Below the pieces are notes generated by a model. It was not told where the DNA came from, made no database searches, and saw nothing but the letters and a program-made list of their open reading frames with translations. Position numbers and translations under genes: made by a program. Positions 1 through 6,715 of a stretch of DNA of 9,156 nt are shown in pieces (position 1 is the first letter of the stretch; every line of letters starts with the position of its first letter). Source of the DNA: Nitrospiraceae bacterium UBA6905 (GTDB taxonomy: Bacteria; Nitrospirota; Thermodesulfovibrionia; Thermodesulfovibrionales; UBA6898); the NCBI GenBank assembly GCA_002451165.1, contig DKBH01000114.1, positions 1 to 9,156 on the forward strand, read 5' to 3'.

Positions 1-1182
1 ACGCGCCTTCTTTTCCTTCATCTCTGTCTCGGTCGCGGCGCCAACGTTGATGACCGCAACGCCGCCAACGATCTTCGCAAGCCGTTCCTGGAGTTTTTCC
101 CTGTCATAGTCAGAGGTGGTCTCATCGATCTGTGCCTTGATCTGCTTTACCCTGCCTTCGATGTTCTTAGGATCTCCCGCACCTTCGACAATGGTGGTGT
201 TCTCCTTGTCCACGGTGATTTTCTTAGCCCTGCCGAGGTCGTTGACCTTGACGGTCTCAAGCTTGATCCCGAGGTCTTCGGAGATTACCGTGCCGCCGGT
301 GAGGATGGCGATGTCCTCGAGCATTGCCTTTCTCCGGTCACCGAATCCCGGAGCCTTGACAGCGCATACCTGGATCGTGCCGCGGAGCTTGTTCACAACG
401 AGTGTTGCAAGAGCTTCGCCCTCGACCTCCTCAGCAATGATCATGAGTGGTTTGCCCATTTTTGCCGTCTGCTCAAGTATGGGGAGCAGGTCTTTCATGG
501 AAGAAATTTTCTTCTCATGGATCAGGATGAACGCATCTTCAAGATTGCATTCCATCCTTTCGGGATCGGTAACAAAATAGGGCGAGCTGTAGCCCCGGTC
601 AAACTGCATTCCTTCAACAACGTCGAGGGACGTAGTCATGCTCTTAGCCTCTTCAACTGTGATGACTCCATCCTTGCCGACCTTGTCCATCGCGTCTGCG
701 ATCAGTTCGCCGATGGTAGGGTCGTTGTTAGCCGAGATGGTGCCAACCTGCGCGATCTCCTTCTTGTCCTGAACCGGCCTGCTGATCTTCTTCAGTTCAC
801 CGACGATGGCATCGACCGATTTCTCGATGCCTCTCTTGATGTCCATGGGATTTGAGCCGGCAACAACATGCTTGATGCCGCCGCTGTAGATTGCGTAGGC
901 GAGTACCGTGGCCGTTGTCGTTCCGTCACCGGCGATATCAGAAGTCTTGCTTGCTACCTCACGTACGAGCTGCGCACCCATGTTCTCGTACGGGTCCTTC
1001 AGCTCAATCTCTTTTGCAACGGTGACGCCATCCTTCGTGATCGTGGGAGCGCCGTATTTTTTGTCGATGACAACGTTCTTGCCCTTGGGGCCGAGGGTTG
1101 CCTTTACTGCATCGGTCAAAAGGCTGACGCCCTTCAACATCGAGCTTCTTGCTGACTCATCGAAAAGAAGCTGTTTTGCCAT
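1..1182 (-). CDS. groEL: Chaperonin GroEL (Hsp60), N-terminal 394 residues, cut by the left window edge
   Basis: This is the ATP-driven cytosolic folding chaperonin; the family forms a double ring of 14 subunits capped by GroES. Translation begins MAKQLLFDESARSSMLKGV. The equatorial nucleotide-binding motifs are seen: VKATLGPKGKNVV (about 27-38), TKDGVTVAKEIE (about 49-60, with the Asp matching E. coli D52) and GDGTTTATVL (about 86-95, with the Asp matching D87). The intermediate and apical regions follow, including VEGMQFDRGY and VKAPGFGDRRKAML. The reading frame is open to base 1 and ends near VGAATETEMKEKKAR, just before the position of catalytic D398, so about 150 C-terminal residues lie outside the window. 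The ATG at 1180-1182 has a strong AGGAGG ribosome site at 1192-1197. groES lies 38 bases upstream in the same operon. Nothing suggests a broken gene; the truncation is only the window edge. Confidence 0.98.
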   Translation of the reverse strand, partial: MAKQLLFDESARSSMLKGVSLLTDAVKATLGPKGKNVVIDKKYGAPTITKDGVTVAKEIELKDPYENMGAQLVREVASKTSDIAGDGTTTATVLAYAIYSGGIKHVVAGSNPMDIKRGIEKSVDAIVGELKKISRPVQDKKEIAQVGTISANNDPTIGELIADAMDKVGKDGVITVEEAKSMTTSLDVVEGMQFDRGYSSPYFVTDPERMECNLEDAFILIHEKKISSMKDLLPILEQTAKMGKPLMIIAEEVEGEALATLVVNKLRGTIQVCAVKAPGFGDRRKAMLEDIAILTGGTVISEDLGIKLETVKVNDLGRAKKITVDKENTTIVEGAGDPKNIEGRVKQIKAQIDETTSDYDREKLQERLAKIVGGVAVINVGAATETEMKEKKAR

Positions 1183-1191
1183 ATGGTATTT

Positions 1192-1197
1192 CCTCCT
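1192..1197 (-). promoter_or_regulatory. Ribosome binding site of groEL
   Basis: AGGAGG on the minus strand lies 9 bases before the groEL ATG in the 38-base groES-groEL gap. It is a near-perfect Shine-Dalgarno sequence and fixes the groEL start. Confidence 0.85.
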
Positions 1198-1220
1198 GTG
1201 CGTGTTGTATTGAACTTGGG

Positions 1221-1481
1221 TTATTCGACGATGCCGAGAATGTCTTCTTCTTTGACAATCAGATAGTCAGTGCCGTCCATGTTTACTTTGGAGCCAGAGT
1301 ACTTGTCAAAGAGGATGGTGTTGCCCACTTTTACATCCTTTACTTCAGAACCTATTGCCTCAACCTTTCCCTTCTGGGGCTTTTCCTTTGCAGAATCGGG
1401 GATATATATCCCGCCTGCTGTTTTTTCTCCTTCTTCAGAGTATGAAACGAATACTCTGTCCTTGAGTGGCCTGAACTTCAT
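1221..1481 (-). CDS. groES: Co-chaperonin GroES (Hsp10)
   Basis: This 86-residue protein has the usual co-chaperonin length; the family forms a seven-subunit lid on GroEL. It begins MKFRPLKDRVFVSYSEEGEK. The mobile-loop region TAGGIYIPDSAKEKPQKGKV lies at about 22-41, with the GGI(Y)IP motif that contacts GroEL. The C-terminal half has the typical VGNTILFDKYSGSKV and YLIVKEEDILGIVE segments. I chose the ATG at 1479-1481 because an AAAGGAG ribosome site at 1490-1496 sits 8 bases upstream. The in-frame ATGs at 1485-1487 (only 2 bases from that site) and at 1500-1502 (upstream of it) are less likely. It is the first gene of the groES-groEL operon and is preceded by a CIRCE operator. Confidence 0.97.
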   Translation of the reverse strand: MKFRPLKDRVFVSYSEEGEKTAGGIYIPDSAKEKPQKGKVEAIGSEVKDVKVGNTILFDKYSGSKVNMDGTDYLIVKEEDILGIVE

Positions 1482-1517
1482 AAGCATTTCTCCTTTCTGC
1501 ATATAGATTAGTGGTTA

Positions 1518-1544
1518 TTAGCACTCAACGTAGGCGAGTGCTAA
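1518..1544. promoter_or_regulatory. CIRCE operator (HrcA-binding inverted repeat) of groES-groEL
   Basis: The two arms are TTAGCACTC (1518-1526) and GAGTGCTAA (1536-1544), separated by exactly 9 bases. This is a full match to the classical CIRCE consensus. It lies in the 5' leader region of groES and overlaps the predicted -10 box and start site. In characterised bacteria such elements are bound by the repressor HrcA, which is released on heat stress; hrcA itself is not in the window. Confidence 0.96.
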
Positions 1545-1572
1545 TATACAGGGAAAGGAGATCAGAAGGCAA
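1543..1572 (-). promoter_or_regulatory. Predicted housekeeping-type promoter of groES-groEL
   Basis: On the minus strand a TTGCCT -35 box (1567-1572) is followed after 18 bases by a TATATT -10 box (1543-1548). The predicted start would lie around 1535-1537, inside the CIRCE spacer, the usual geometry for HrcA repression. A second possible -10, a perfect TATAAT, lies at 1576-1581 on the same strand without a convincing -35; it could be an additional start site. Confidence 0.6.
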
Positions 1573-1651
1573 GTTATTATAAGGCTGGAATAATCTGAAA
1601 AATCTTATCTATCTTTATTTTTCTCTTATTATCTTGCTTTTTCTATATTTT

Positions 1652-2551
1652 TTAACTAAGAGCTTTTTTCTTTGCTGCCAAGAAGTTATCTATAGCTTCC
1701 CTGTAGAAATCAGCCTTGTCTCTGGTTTCCTGAGGTATTCTGTTATCGTAAAGTTTTTGGCCTTCTTTAACTTCAGAGGCAAAGACAGTATAGAACTTAC
1801 CCTGTCTTACAGCTTCATCAACCTTTGATGAATTATACAAGTAAATATCATTAATGATGGTTCGCGCCAACCTCCTGGCTTTTTCGGTCTGCTCATCGCC
1901 CTTTATTTCTGTTGATATTTTTGCCGCTGGAAACTTCTTCTCCTCAAAGACAGGCTGCTGCTGTTCAGCTGGAGACACAACAGGAGCGCTCGGGGCAGGC
2001 GACAGAGGCTGCGGGGTTGCCGTTTCAGCAGGTGCACCACGTTCTAATCTGTGGACCGCATCAATCAGCTTCGTGGAAAGATCATGCTCTTCGATATAGT
2101 CATCTGCGCCATACAGAGATACGGGTTCTCTCCGATACTTAGTCTTATCGTAGATAGAAGGGACAAGAATGAGCTTCATCTCCTTTGTTTCTGGTCGGGA
2201 CTTAAGGCGCTTGCATACTTCAAAGCCATAAATTTTTGGTAGAGCGACTTCAATGACTGCCAACCAAGGGAGCTCTCTCATTGCCTTGACCATAGCGTCA
2301 ATGCCATCGGCAGAACTCAGCGCGGTATATCCCTGTCCCGTAAGGAGTGTCCTGATATTCTCGATCACGGAAGAGTTCGAGTGTGCTATAAGCACCTTCT
2401 TGGTTTCAAGGGTCTTTTTTTCCTGCAGAGAGGGTTTCTTTATGACGAGTACCGTGCTGCATTTCGGGCATTTGAAGCGCGACCCTTGCGGCGAAAGCTT
2501 TGCATCATCGACCTTCAGCTTCGTCTTGCACTTGGGACATACGACTACCAC
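1652..2551 (-). CDS. Zinc-ribbon plus degenerate response-regulator receiver protein
   Basis: This 299-residue protein has three parts. Residues 5-31 form an MJ0042-type zinc ribbon with CPKC (5-8) and CPKC (28-31). Residues about 51-170 resemble a CheY-like receiver, with the hydrophobic strand VLIA, the segment VIEVALPKIYGFEVCKRLK and the late YGADDYIEE segment. A linker rich in Pro, Ala and Gln (about 173-205) leads to a charged helical C-terminal domain (about 218-299) that I do not recognise. The receiver looks inactive: the acidic pocket reads H57-S58-N59, the phospho-acceptor position is Glu (E101), the Thr/Ser position appears to be P131, and the conserved Lys position is E155. A GTG start is used; GGGAGG lies upstream inside the end of the rhomboid gene, which it overlaps by 7 bases. 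Its partner and function are unknown; a phosphorylation-independent adaptor role is my inference. Confidence 0.85.
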   Translation of the reverse strand: MVVVCPKCKTKLKVDDAKLSPQGSRFKCPKCSTVLVIKKPSLQEKKTLETKKVLIAHSNSSVIENIRTLLTGQGYTALSSADGIDAMVKAMRELPWLAVIEVALPKIYGFEVCKRLKSRPETKEMKLILVPSIYDKTKYRREPVSLYGADDYIEEHDLSTKLIDAVHRLERGAPAETATPQPLSPAPSAPVVSPAEQQQPVFEEKKFPAAKISTEIKGDEQTEKARRLARTIINDIYLYNSSKVDEAVRQGKFYTVFASEVKEGQKLYDNRIPQETRDKADFYREAIDNFLAAKKKALS

Positions 2552-3216
2552 CTTTTAGACCTCCCGGGCTGCCATAATTTCACCGTAACGAGACCGGCGA
2601 CGAATCCCCCGACATGGGCAAACCATGCAACGCCGCCCTGACTCTGGATTCCCTGCGAGGTCAAGCCGCTCACGACCTGTATAATAGCCCAAAATCCTAT
2701 AACTATCAAGGCAGGGACCCGGATGGTCTGGACGAAGAAGCCGAGAAAAATGATCGTATGAATGCGGGCGTATGGAAAGAGCAGAAGATACGCACCAAGC
2801 ACTCCCGATATGGCCCCGCTGGCACCGATCATCGGTACGGTAGAAGAAGGCGTGTTTAACGCATGTGACACTGCAGCTATGATCCCGCAGAAGAGGTAAA
2901 AGAGAATAAATCTGATATGGCCGAGCCTGTCCTCGATGTTATTTCCAAAGATCCAGAGGTACAGCATGTTGCCGAAGATATGGAAGAGACCGCCGTGCAT
3001 GAACATGGAAGTGAAGAGTGTTAGCGCAGGATGGATGGGCTGCGTGGCCTGCATGGTTATGATATTGTATGGAATAGCGCCGTAGGCATAGACGATCTGC
3101 CGACTATCCGTACCGCTCAGCACCTGGAAAACGAAGACGACGATGTTCAGTACGATGATCGTAATTGTTACGAAGGGGAATGTATGGGACGGATTGTCGT
3201 CTTTATAGGGAAACAT
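2545..3216 (-). CDS. Rhomboid-family intramembrane serine protease
   Basis: This 223-residue protein is very hydrophobic, with about six or more membrane segments; the first is at about 13-33. Rhomboid hallmarks are intact: HGGLFHIFGNMLYLWIFGNN (74-93, including His74 and the oxyanion-type Asn83), the nucleophile motif GASGAISG with Ser133, and the catalytic His201 in WFAHVGGFVAG. The family cleaves membrane-protein substrates within or next to their transmembrane helices, so this is probably an active inner-membrane protease. Its substrate is unknown. The ATG at 3214-3216 lies inside the end of the upstream ATPase gene (14-base overlap), with GGGAG 6 bases upstream. Its end overlaps the zinc-ribbon receiver gene by 7 bases, so the three genes are likely translated from one message. 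Confidence 0.95.
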   Translation of the reverse strand: MFPYKDDNPSHTFPFVTITIIVLNIVVFVFQVLSGTDSRQIVYAYGAIPYNIITMQATQPIHPALTLFTSMFMHGGLFHIFGNMLYLWIFGNNIEDRLGHIRFILFYLFCGIIAAVSHALNTPSSTVPMIGASGAISGVLGAYLLLFPYARIHTIIFLGFFVQTIRVPALIVIGFWAIIQVVSGLTSQGIQSQGGVAWFAHVGGFVAGLVTVKLWQPGRSKRW

Positions 3217-3793
3217 TTCCTGCTCCCTGTGATGATCCGAGGCCGGGGTGAGGCTTAAAAATGTCCTGCTGCGCCTCGATCAGATCATTTCGGATTGCGC
3301 AGAGGACATCTGAAGCGTTGAGCGGGACCTCCTCAAGGGCAGCTCGTATTTCTCTCGTATCAAGCCGGTAGCCCCTGCCTTCACATGAACACTGGAGGAA
3401 CAGGTCGATCTGGGGGTTTCCTGCTATCAGCGTAGTGACCGTATCGGCGATATTGCCGAGCGGCTTCATGTCGATATGGTTCGGTCTGAAATGTGCCGTC
3501 ACAACGGTCCCCTTGCCCAATACTGATTTGACCGAGATATCGCCGCCTGTTTCCCTTGCCGACTGCGCGAGAAGGGAAAGTCCTAAGCCCACTCTTCGCG
3601 TTGTTCGGGTGGTGCAGAAAGGGTCGAGGATGTTCTGAACGAATGCCTCGGTCATGCCTTTACCGTTGTCCTCGATCTCAACCGTCAATAGGTCTTTTTC
3701 AGCATCTTCAATAATGCTGATCCGGATGAATGTTGCTGCAGCATTGATCGAGTTCTCGACGATGTCGAGGACGTGGAGGGACAGGTCTTCCAT
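3203..3793 (-). CDS. Stand-alone GHKL-type ATPase (histidine-kinase-like ATP-binding protein)
   Basis: This 196-residue protein is a HATPase_c domain without sensor or dimerisation/phosphoacceptor regions. It starts MEDLSLHVLDIVENSINAAA with the N-box E13-N14. The G1 box is DNGKGM (42-47), DPFCTT (57-62) precedes the G2 box VGLGLSLL (68-75), and the G3 box is GKGT (93-96). A C-terminal extension of about 90 residues (NHIDMKPLGN to the end) has no recognised catalytic motif. From memory, ATP-binding proteins of this layout occur beside PHP, DRTGG and NADH-dehydrogenase or [FeFe]-hydrogenase genes, and such genes lie about 2.2 kb to the right here. It heads a three-gene run with a rhomboid protease and a zinc-ribbon pseudo-receiver. 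Whether it phosphorylates a protein or is only an ATP-dependent switch cannot be told. Confidence 0.9.
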   Translation of the reverse strand: MEDLSLHVLDIVENSINAAATFIRISIIEDAEKDLLTVEIEDNGKGMTEAFVQNILDPFCTTRTTRRVGLGLSLLAQSARETGGDISVKSVLGKGTVVTAHFRPNHIDMKPLGNIADTVTTLIAGNPQIDLFLQCSCEGRGYRLDTREIRAALEEVPLNASDVLCAIRNDLIEAQQDIFKPHPGLGSSQGAGNVSL

Positions 3794-3955
3794 ATCAGTT
3801 CATTGTATCAGAAACCATAGTATCAGAGCGTAGCATGTCAGCAGTCGAACAAGCGTCGGAGAGCGGTGCGCAAAAGTCGGGGAGTTTATGTTTCTACGCA
3901 GGCCAGGACCGAAATAGATACTAAATTCTGCTGGCAATATGAGATAATAAACTAT
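3794..3955. promoter_or_regulatory. Divergent intergenic region between the ATPase operon and the sugar-dehydrogenase gene
   Basis: The two genes are transcribed away from each other, so promoters for both should lie here. On the minus strand an extended -10 motif, TG-A-TACAAT (TACAAT at 3802-3807), sits so close to the ATPase ATG (3793) that its transcript would be nearly leaderless. TATCAG occurs three times on the plus strand, at 3793-3798, 3806-3811 and 3821-3826; the last two are part of a repeated GTATCAGA and could be an operator. No convincing plus-strand -35/-10 pair was found; GATAAT near 3943 is a weak candidate. Confidence 0.35.
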
Positions 3956-5746
3956 ATGCTGCGAATGTCTCTTATGCAAAGAGCTCTCTCTCTCGTTCTC
4001 ATACTTGCTGCTGCGGTAATCTCTTGTCCGCTCCTCGCCCAGGGAAAGGAACCGGGTATAGCGCTTGCGCCATATGCATCAGGATTCTCATCGCCAGTCT
4101 ATATTACGCACGCGAGCGACAGCAGCCAAAGGCTCTTTATTGTTGAGCAGGGCGGAGTCATCAGGATCGTCAGAAACGGGGTGCCGAATGCCGTACCCTT
4201 CCTCGATATATCTGATCGGGTTCTTTTCGGGGGCGAACAGGGTCTTCTGAGCATGGCCTTTCCACCCGGCTACGCAGCGAAGAGATATTTTTATGTCAAC
4301 TATACGAGGAAGCCTGATGGGGCGACCATCATTTCACGTTTTAGGACAACAGCCGACCCTGATATTGCCGATCCCTCTGTTGAGGAGGTCATTATCACGG
4401 TCGAGCAGCCCTTCGCGAATCATAACGGAGGACAAATTGCCTTTGGACCCACGGACGGACTTCTCTATATCGGCATGGGCGACGGCGGGTCAGGAGGTGA
4501 CCCGCAGAATTTTGCACAGAACCTCTCAGATCTTACGGGAAACATGAGGCTCCTGGGCAAACTTCTGAGGATCGACGTGGAGTCAGGGCTGCAGCCGTAT
4601 GCAATCCCGCAGACGAATCCGGTCATCGAAGGACGCAGAACCGAGATATGGGCGCTGGGCTTACGGAATCCCTGGCGTTTTTCGTTTGACCGGGGCACAG
4701 GCGATCTCTATATCGGTGACGTTGGCCAGGGACTACGGGAGGAGATCGACTTTCAACCCGCCTCGAGTGCTGGCGGAGAGAACTATGGCTGGCGTATCCT
4801 GGAAGGTTCTCTCTGCTTTATTCCTGCATCAGATTGTTCACCTCCATCGAACTACACGCCTCCGGTGGCAGAGTATGATCATAGCTTAGGATGCTCTGTC
4901 ACGGGAGGCACCGTATATCGGGGCGTTGAATTCCCTCTTCTCCATGGCATCTATTTCTTTGGGGACTTCTGTTCCGGCAGGATCTGGAGCCTGAAGCGGG
5001 TCGCAAACACGTGGCAGCAGCTCCTCCTTCTTGATACTGGCCTGAACATCTCCACTTTTGGTGAGGATGAGGAAGGCAGACTGTACGTGGCTGATTATGC
5101 CACGGGATCCATCTCGAGGATTGTTCCATCCATAACCCTCATTACGCCGAATGGCGGGGAGATAATAGCTTCAGGAGCCGTCTTCCCTGTCAGTTGGACA
5201 GCGCCGGCAGAGGCAGCCGCCTTCAGGGTGAAGTACTCCTTGAACAGAGGAATTACCTGGAGGGATGCCGGCGGCATCTTTTCGGGAAACAGTTTTGACT
5301 GGAATGTTCCGACACCGAAAAGAAACAGGAGGGGAGTCCGCGTCAAGGTGATCGGATTTGACGCTCAGGGAAAGAGAATAGGCAGTGATACTTCAGATGC
5401 GGCTTTCACCGTCGAAACAATAAGTATAACATCCCCGGTCAGTACGGACATCCTCACGCAGGGGATTCCTCATGTCATTACGTGGAGAACAAACGGGACA
5501 AAGGAGCCTGTGGACAGCTTCAGGCTCTTCTACACGAAGAACAGAGGCAGGACGTGGACGAGGATCATTCGGACTGAACCGGGAACAGGCAATCCCGGAT
5601 TCTTTACCTGGGATGAAGCTTCAGAAAATCCGATACCTGATCTTCTTACGGCAAAGCCCGGGAGCAGGATAAAGCTTATACTGAAAGACGCCCAGGGCAG
5701 GACGACGGGAATCGCATTCAGTGACTTCTTTACCATAGGACCGTGA
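3956..5746 (+). CDS. Exported glucose/sorbosone dehydrogenase-type (PQQ-type) beta-propeller with two Ig-like repeats
   Basis: The protein begins with an export signal (MQRALSLVLILAAAVISCPLLAQG). VISC fits a lipobox and AQG fits signal peptidase I, so lipoprotein or periplasmic release are both possible. Numbering from the ATG at 3974, residues about 28-385 form a GSDH-type six-bladed propeller. It includes ANHNGGQIAFGP (His150, the expected catalytic base), MGDGGSGGDPQN, GLRNPWRFSFD (Arg231, expected cofactor contact), DLYIGDVGQG and GGENYGWRILEG. Two tandem beta-sandwich repeats of about 100 residues follow, sharing an ITxP start and the motif Y(S/T)xNRGxTW. The family oxidises sugars or aldoses with pyrroloquinoline quinone; the real substrate and cofactor here are unknown. 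The start is uncertain: ATGs at 3956, 3965 and 3974 lack strong ribosome sites, while a GTG at 3866 would place about 35 residues ahead of the signal peptide. It is the only plus-strand gene. Confidence 0.9.
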   Translation: MLRMSLMQRALSLVLILAAAVISCPLLAQGKEPGIALAPYASGFSSPVYITHASDSSQRLFIVEQGGVIRIVRNGVPNAVPFLDISDRVLFGGEQGLLSMAFPPGYAAKRYFYVNYTRKPDGATIISRFRTTADPDIADPSVEEVIITVEQPFANHNGGQIAFGPTDGLLYIGMGDGGSGGDPQNFAQNLSDLTGNMRLLGKLLRIDVESGLQPYAIPQTNPVIEGRRTEIWALGLRNPWRFSFDRGTGDLYIGDVGQGLREEIDFQPASSAGGENYGWRILEGSLCFIPASDCSPPSNYTPPVAEYDHSLGCSVTGGTVYRGVEFPLLHGIYFFGDFCSGRIWSLKRVANTWQQLLLLDTGLNISTFGEDEEGRLYVADYATGSISRIVPSITLITPNGGEIIASGAVFPVSWTAPAEAAAFRVKYSLNRGITWRDAGGIFSGNSFDWNVPTPKRNRRGVRVKVIGFDAQGKRIGSDTSDAAFTVETISITSPVSTDILTQGIPHVITWRTNGTKEPVDSFRLFYTKNRGRTWTRIIRTEPGTGNPGFFTWDEASENPIPDLLTAKPGSRIKLILKDAQGRTTGIAFSDFFTIGP

Positions 5747-5792
5747 ATGTCAGCCGGCTACCGTATGCTTATGATTGTCAGAATTTCTTGAT

Positions 5793-5831
5793 AAGGGACT
5801 CATCGCCTGCGGGTGATGGCCCTTTATATTA
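5793..5831 (+). terminator. Probable intrinsic terminator after the sugar-dehydrogenase gene
   Basis: A stem pairs CATCGCC (5801-5807) with GGTGATG (5812-5818) around a TGCG loop, with one G-T wobble. An outer stem of AAGGG (5793-5797) with CCCTT (5820-5824) follows a small AC bulge. The hairpin is followed by TTATATT. It begins about 46 bases after the stop codon. The trailing T tract is interrupted, so termination may be partial. Because the minus-strand operon ends at 5975 pointing towards it, the hairpin may also act on transcripts from that side. Confidence 0.55.
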
Positions 5832-5974
5832 GTGCTCGTAAGCTTTTCACAGCAGGTTCGCAGACGCATGTTGTATTGCCGTGGTCACTTCATCGCCTTA
5901 CATGGTCACTTCGGGAATATGCAGGCAGATAGGGGATCTGTCGACAATCACAGGATCAAGAAAAGCTGCCCCTC
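5832..5974. other. Convergent intergenic stretch without a recognised gene
   Basis: This lies between the terminator-like hairpin and the end of the PHP gene. I see no RNA gene or credible coding sequence. The only structure is a 10-base direct repeat, TGGTCACTTC, at 5882-5891 and 5903-5912 (21-base period, about two helical turns). Confidence 0.4.
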
Positions 5975-6715
5975 TCAGAGAATGACGCCCCTGTTCTCCT
6001 TTCTCCCAAGTGCAAGGCAGAACTCCTCGAACGTAGCATGGTTCATATACAGGCCAATCGTTTTTTTGCCAATGTCATCAAGCTGGTGGGCATCAGAGGA
6101 TGTGATCCAGGGAAGGGTACGGTATATGCCGAATTTCTGAACGGCTTCATCCATGCCGGTTCTTGATGAGATCTCAAGCGCGTCAAAGTCTGCTTCCGGG
6201 GGTATGAAGCCGAGTTGGCCGATTATTCCGAAGACCTCCCTGTCGATGTGACTGGCCACGGCAATACCTTGCAGCACGTGGATATGCTCGATGATCCTGT
6301 TGACCGAGAGGTCCGTTGCCCCGATGAGGAGTCTTTTGTTGAACCCGAGAACCTCATCCTCTTCATTCACGATGACCTGCATGCCAAATGCATCCTCGTC
6401 ATTTTCGCCCGGCTGAAGGTGCTCGTAGACTAATTCCTGCATAGCAAAGGCACGCTCCAGGCTTTCGAACAAGCCAAGTACATGGACCTCCTCAGCAGAA
6501 GTGATTTCCATGCCCGGTATTACGACAATGCCCCTTTTTCTGCCGATTTCCTGCGTTACCGCAATATTTTCGGCTGAGTTGTGGTCGCAGAGCGCTATTA
6601 TGTTGATTCCGCATGATGCAGCCTTTTCGATGATATTGCGCGGCGTCATGAAGAGGTCTGCGCAGGGGGAGAGGCATGAATGTATATGGAGATCTGCCCT
6701 GAATTCTACCGGCAT
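5975..6715 (-). CDS. PHP-domain metal-dependent phosphoesterase-like protein
   Basis: This 246-residue protein has a complete set of PHP motifs: DLHIHSCLSPCAD (8-20, with H10 and H12), CDHNSAEN (43-50, with D44 and H45), GMEITSAEEVHVLG (68-81, with E70 and H78), ASHIDRE (154-160, with H156) and SSDAHQLDDIG (206-216, with D208 and H210). These match the expected polynuclear metal ligands, so it is probably catalytically competent. Known PHP enzymes hydrolyse phosphate esters or short nucleic acids; the substrate here is unknown. C14 and C18 lie between motif-I ligands and the DLFMTP segment, and C35 and C43 are also near the predicted site. Its ATG overlaps the end of the second DRTGG gene by 10 bases, with no strong ribosome site, which implies translational coupling. 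It is the last visible gene of the NuoG-linked operon. Confidence 0.92.
   Translation of the reverse strand: MPVEFRADLHIHSCLSPCADLFMTPRNIIEKAASCGINIIALCDHNSAENIAVTQEIGRKRGIVVIPGMEITSAEEVHVLGLFESLERAFAMQELVYEHLQPGENDEDAFGMQVIVNEEDEVLGFNKRLLIGATDLSVNRIIEHIHVLQGIAVASHIDREVFGIIGQLGFIPPEADFDALEISSRTGMDEAVQKFGIYRTLPWITSSDAHQLDDIGKKTIGLYMNHATFEEFCLALGRKENRGVIL

Noticed and set aside
116..1155. Several plus-strand open frames opposite groEL, up to 154 codons
   Set aside because: They lie antisense to a clearly conserved groEL frame, show no recognisable domains and look like shadows of its codon bias.
1573..1651. AT-rich, purine-biased stretch after the pseudo-receiver gene as a terminator
   Set aside because: No stem with a following T tract could be formed on the minus strand; it is better read as promoter-upstream AT-rich DNA.
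3888..3917. A 9-codon ATG frame with GGGGAG upstream, before the sugar-dehydrogenase gene, as a possible regulatory leader peptide
   Set aside because: The ribosome-site spacing is only 3 bases, no attenuator hairpin is visible and the peptide has no runs of a regulatory residue.
5882..5912. 10-base direct repeat TGGTCACTTC as an operator or mobile-element target duplication
   Set aside because: It lies in a convergent 3' region with no promoter or element between the copies; a chance or degenerate repeat is more likely.
5832..6140. A 102-codon plus-strand frame after the sugar-dehydrogenase gene
   Set aside because: It runs into the conserved C-terminus of the PHP gene on the other strand, has no clear ribosome site and no family resemblance.
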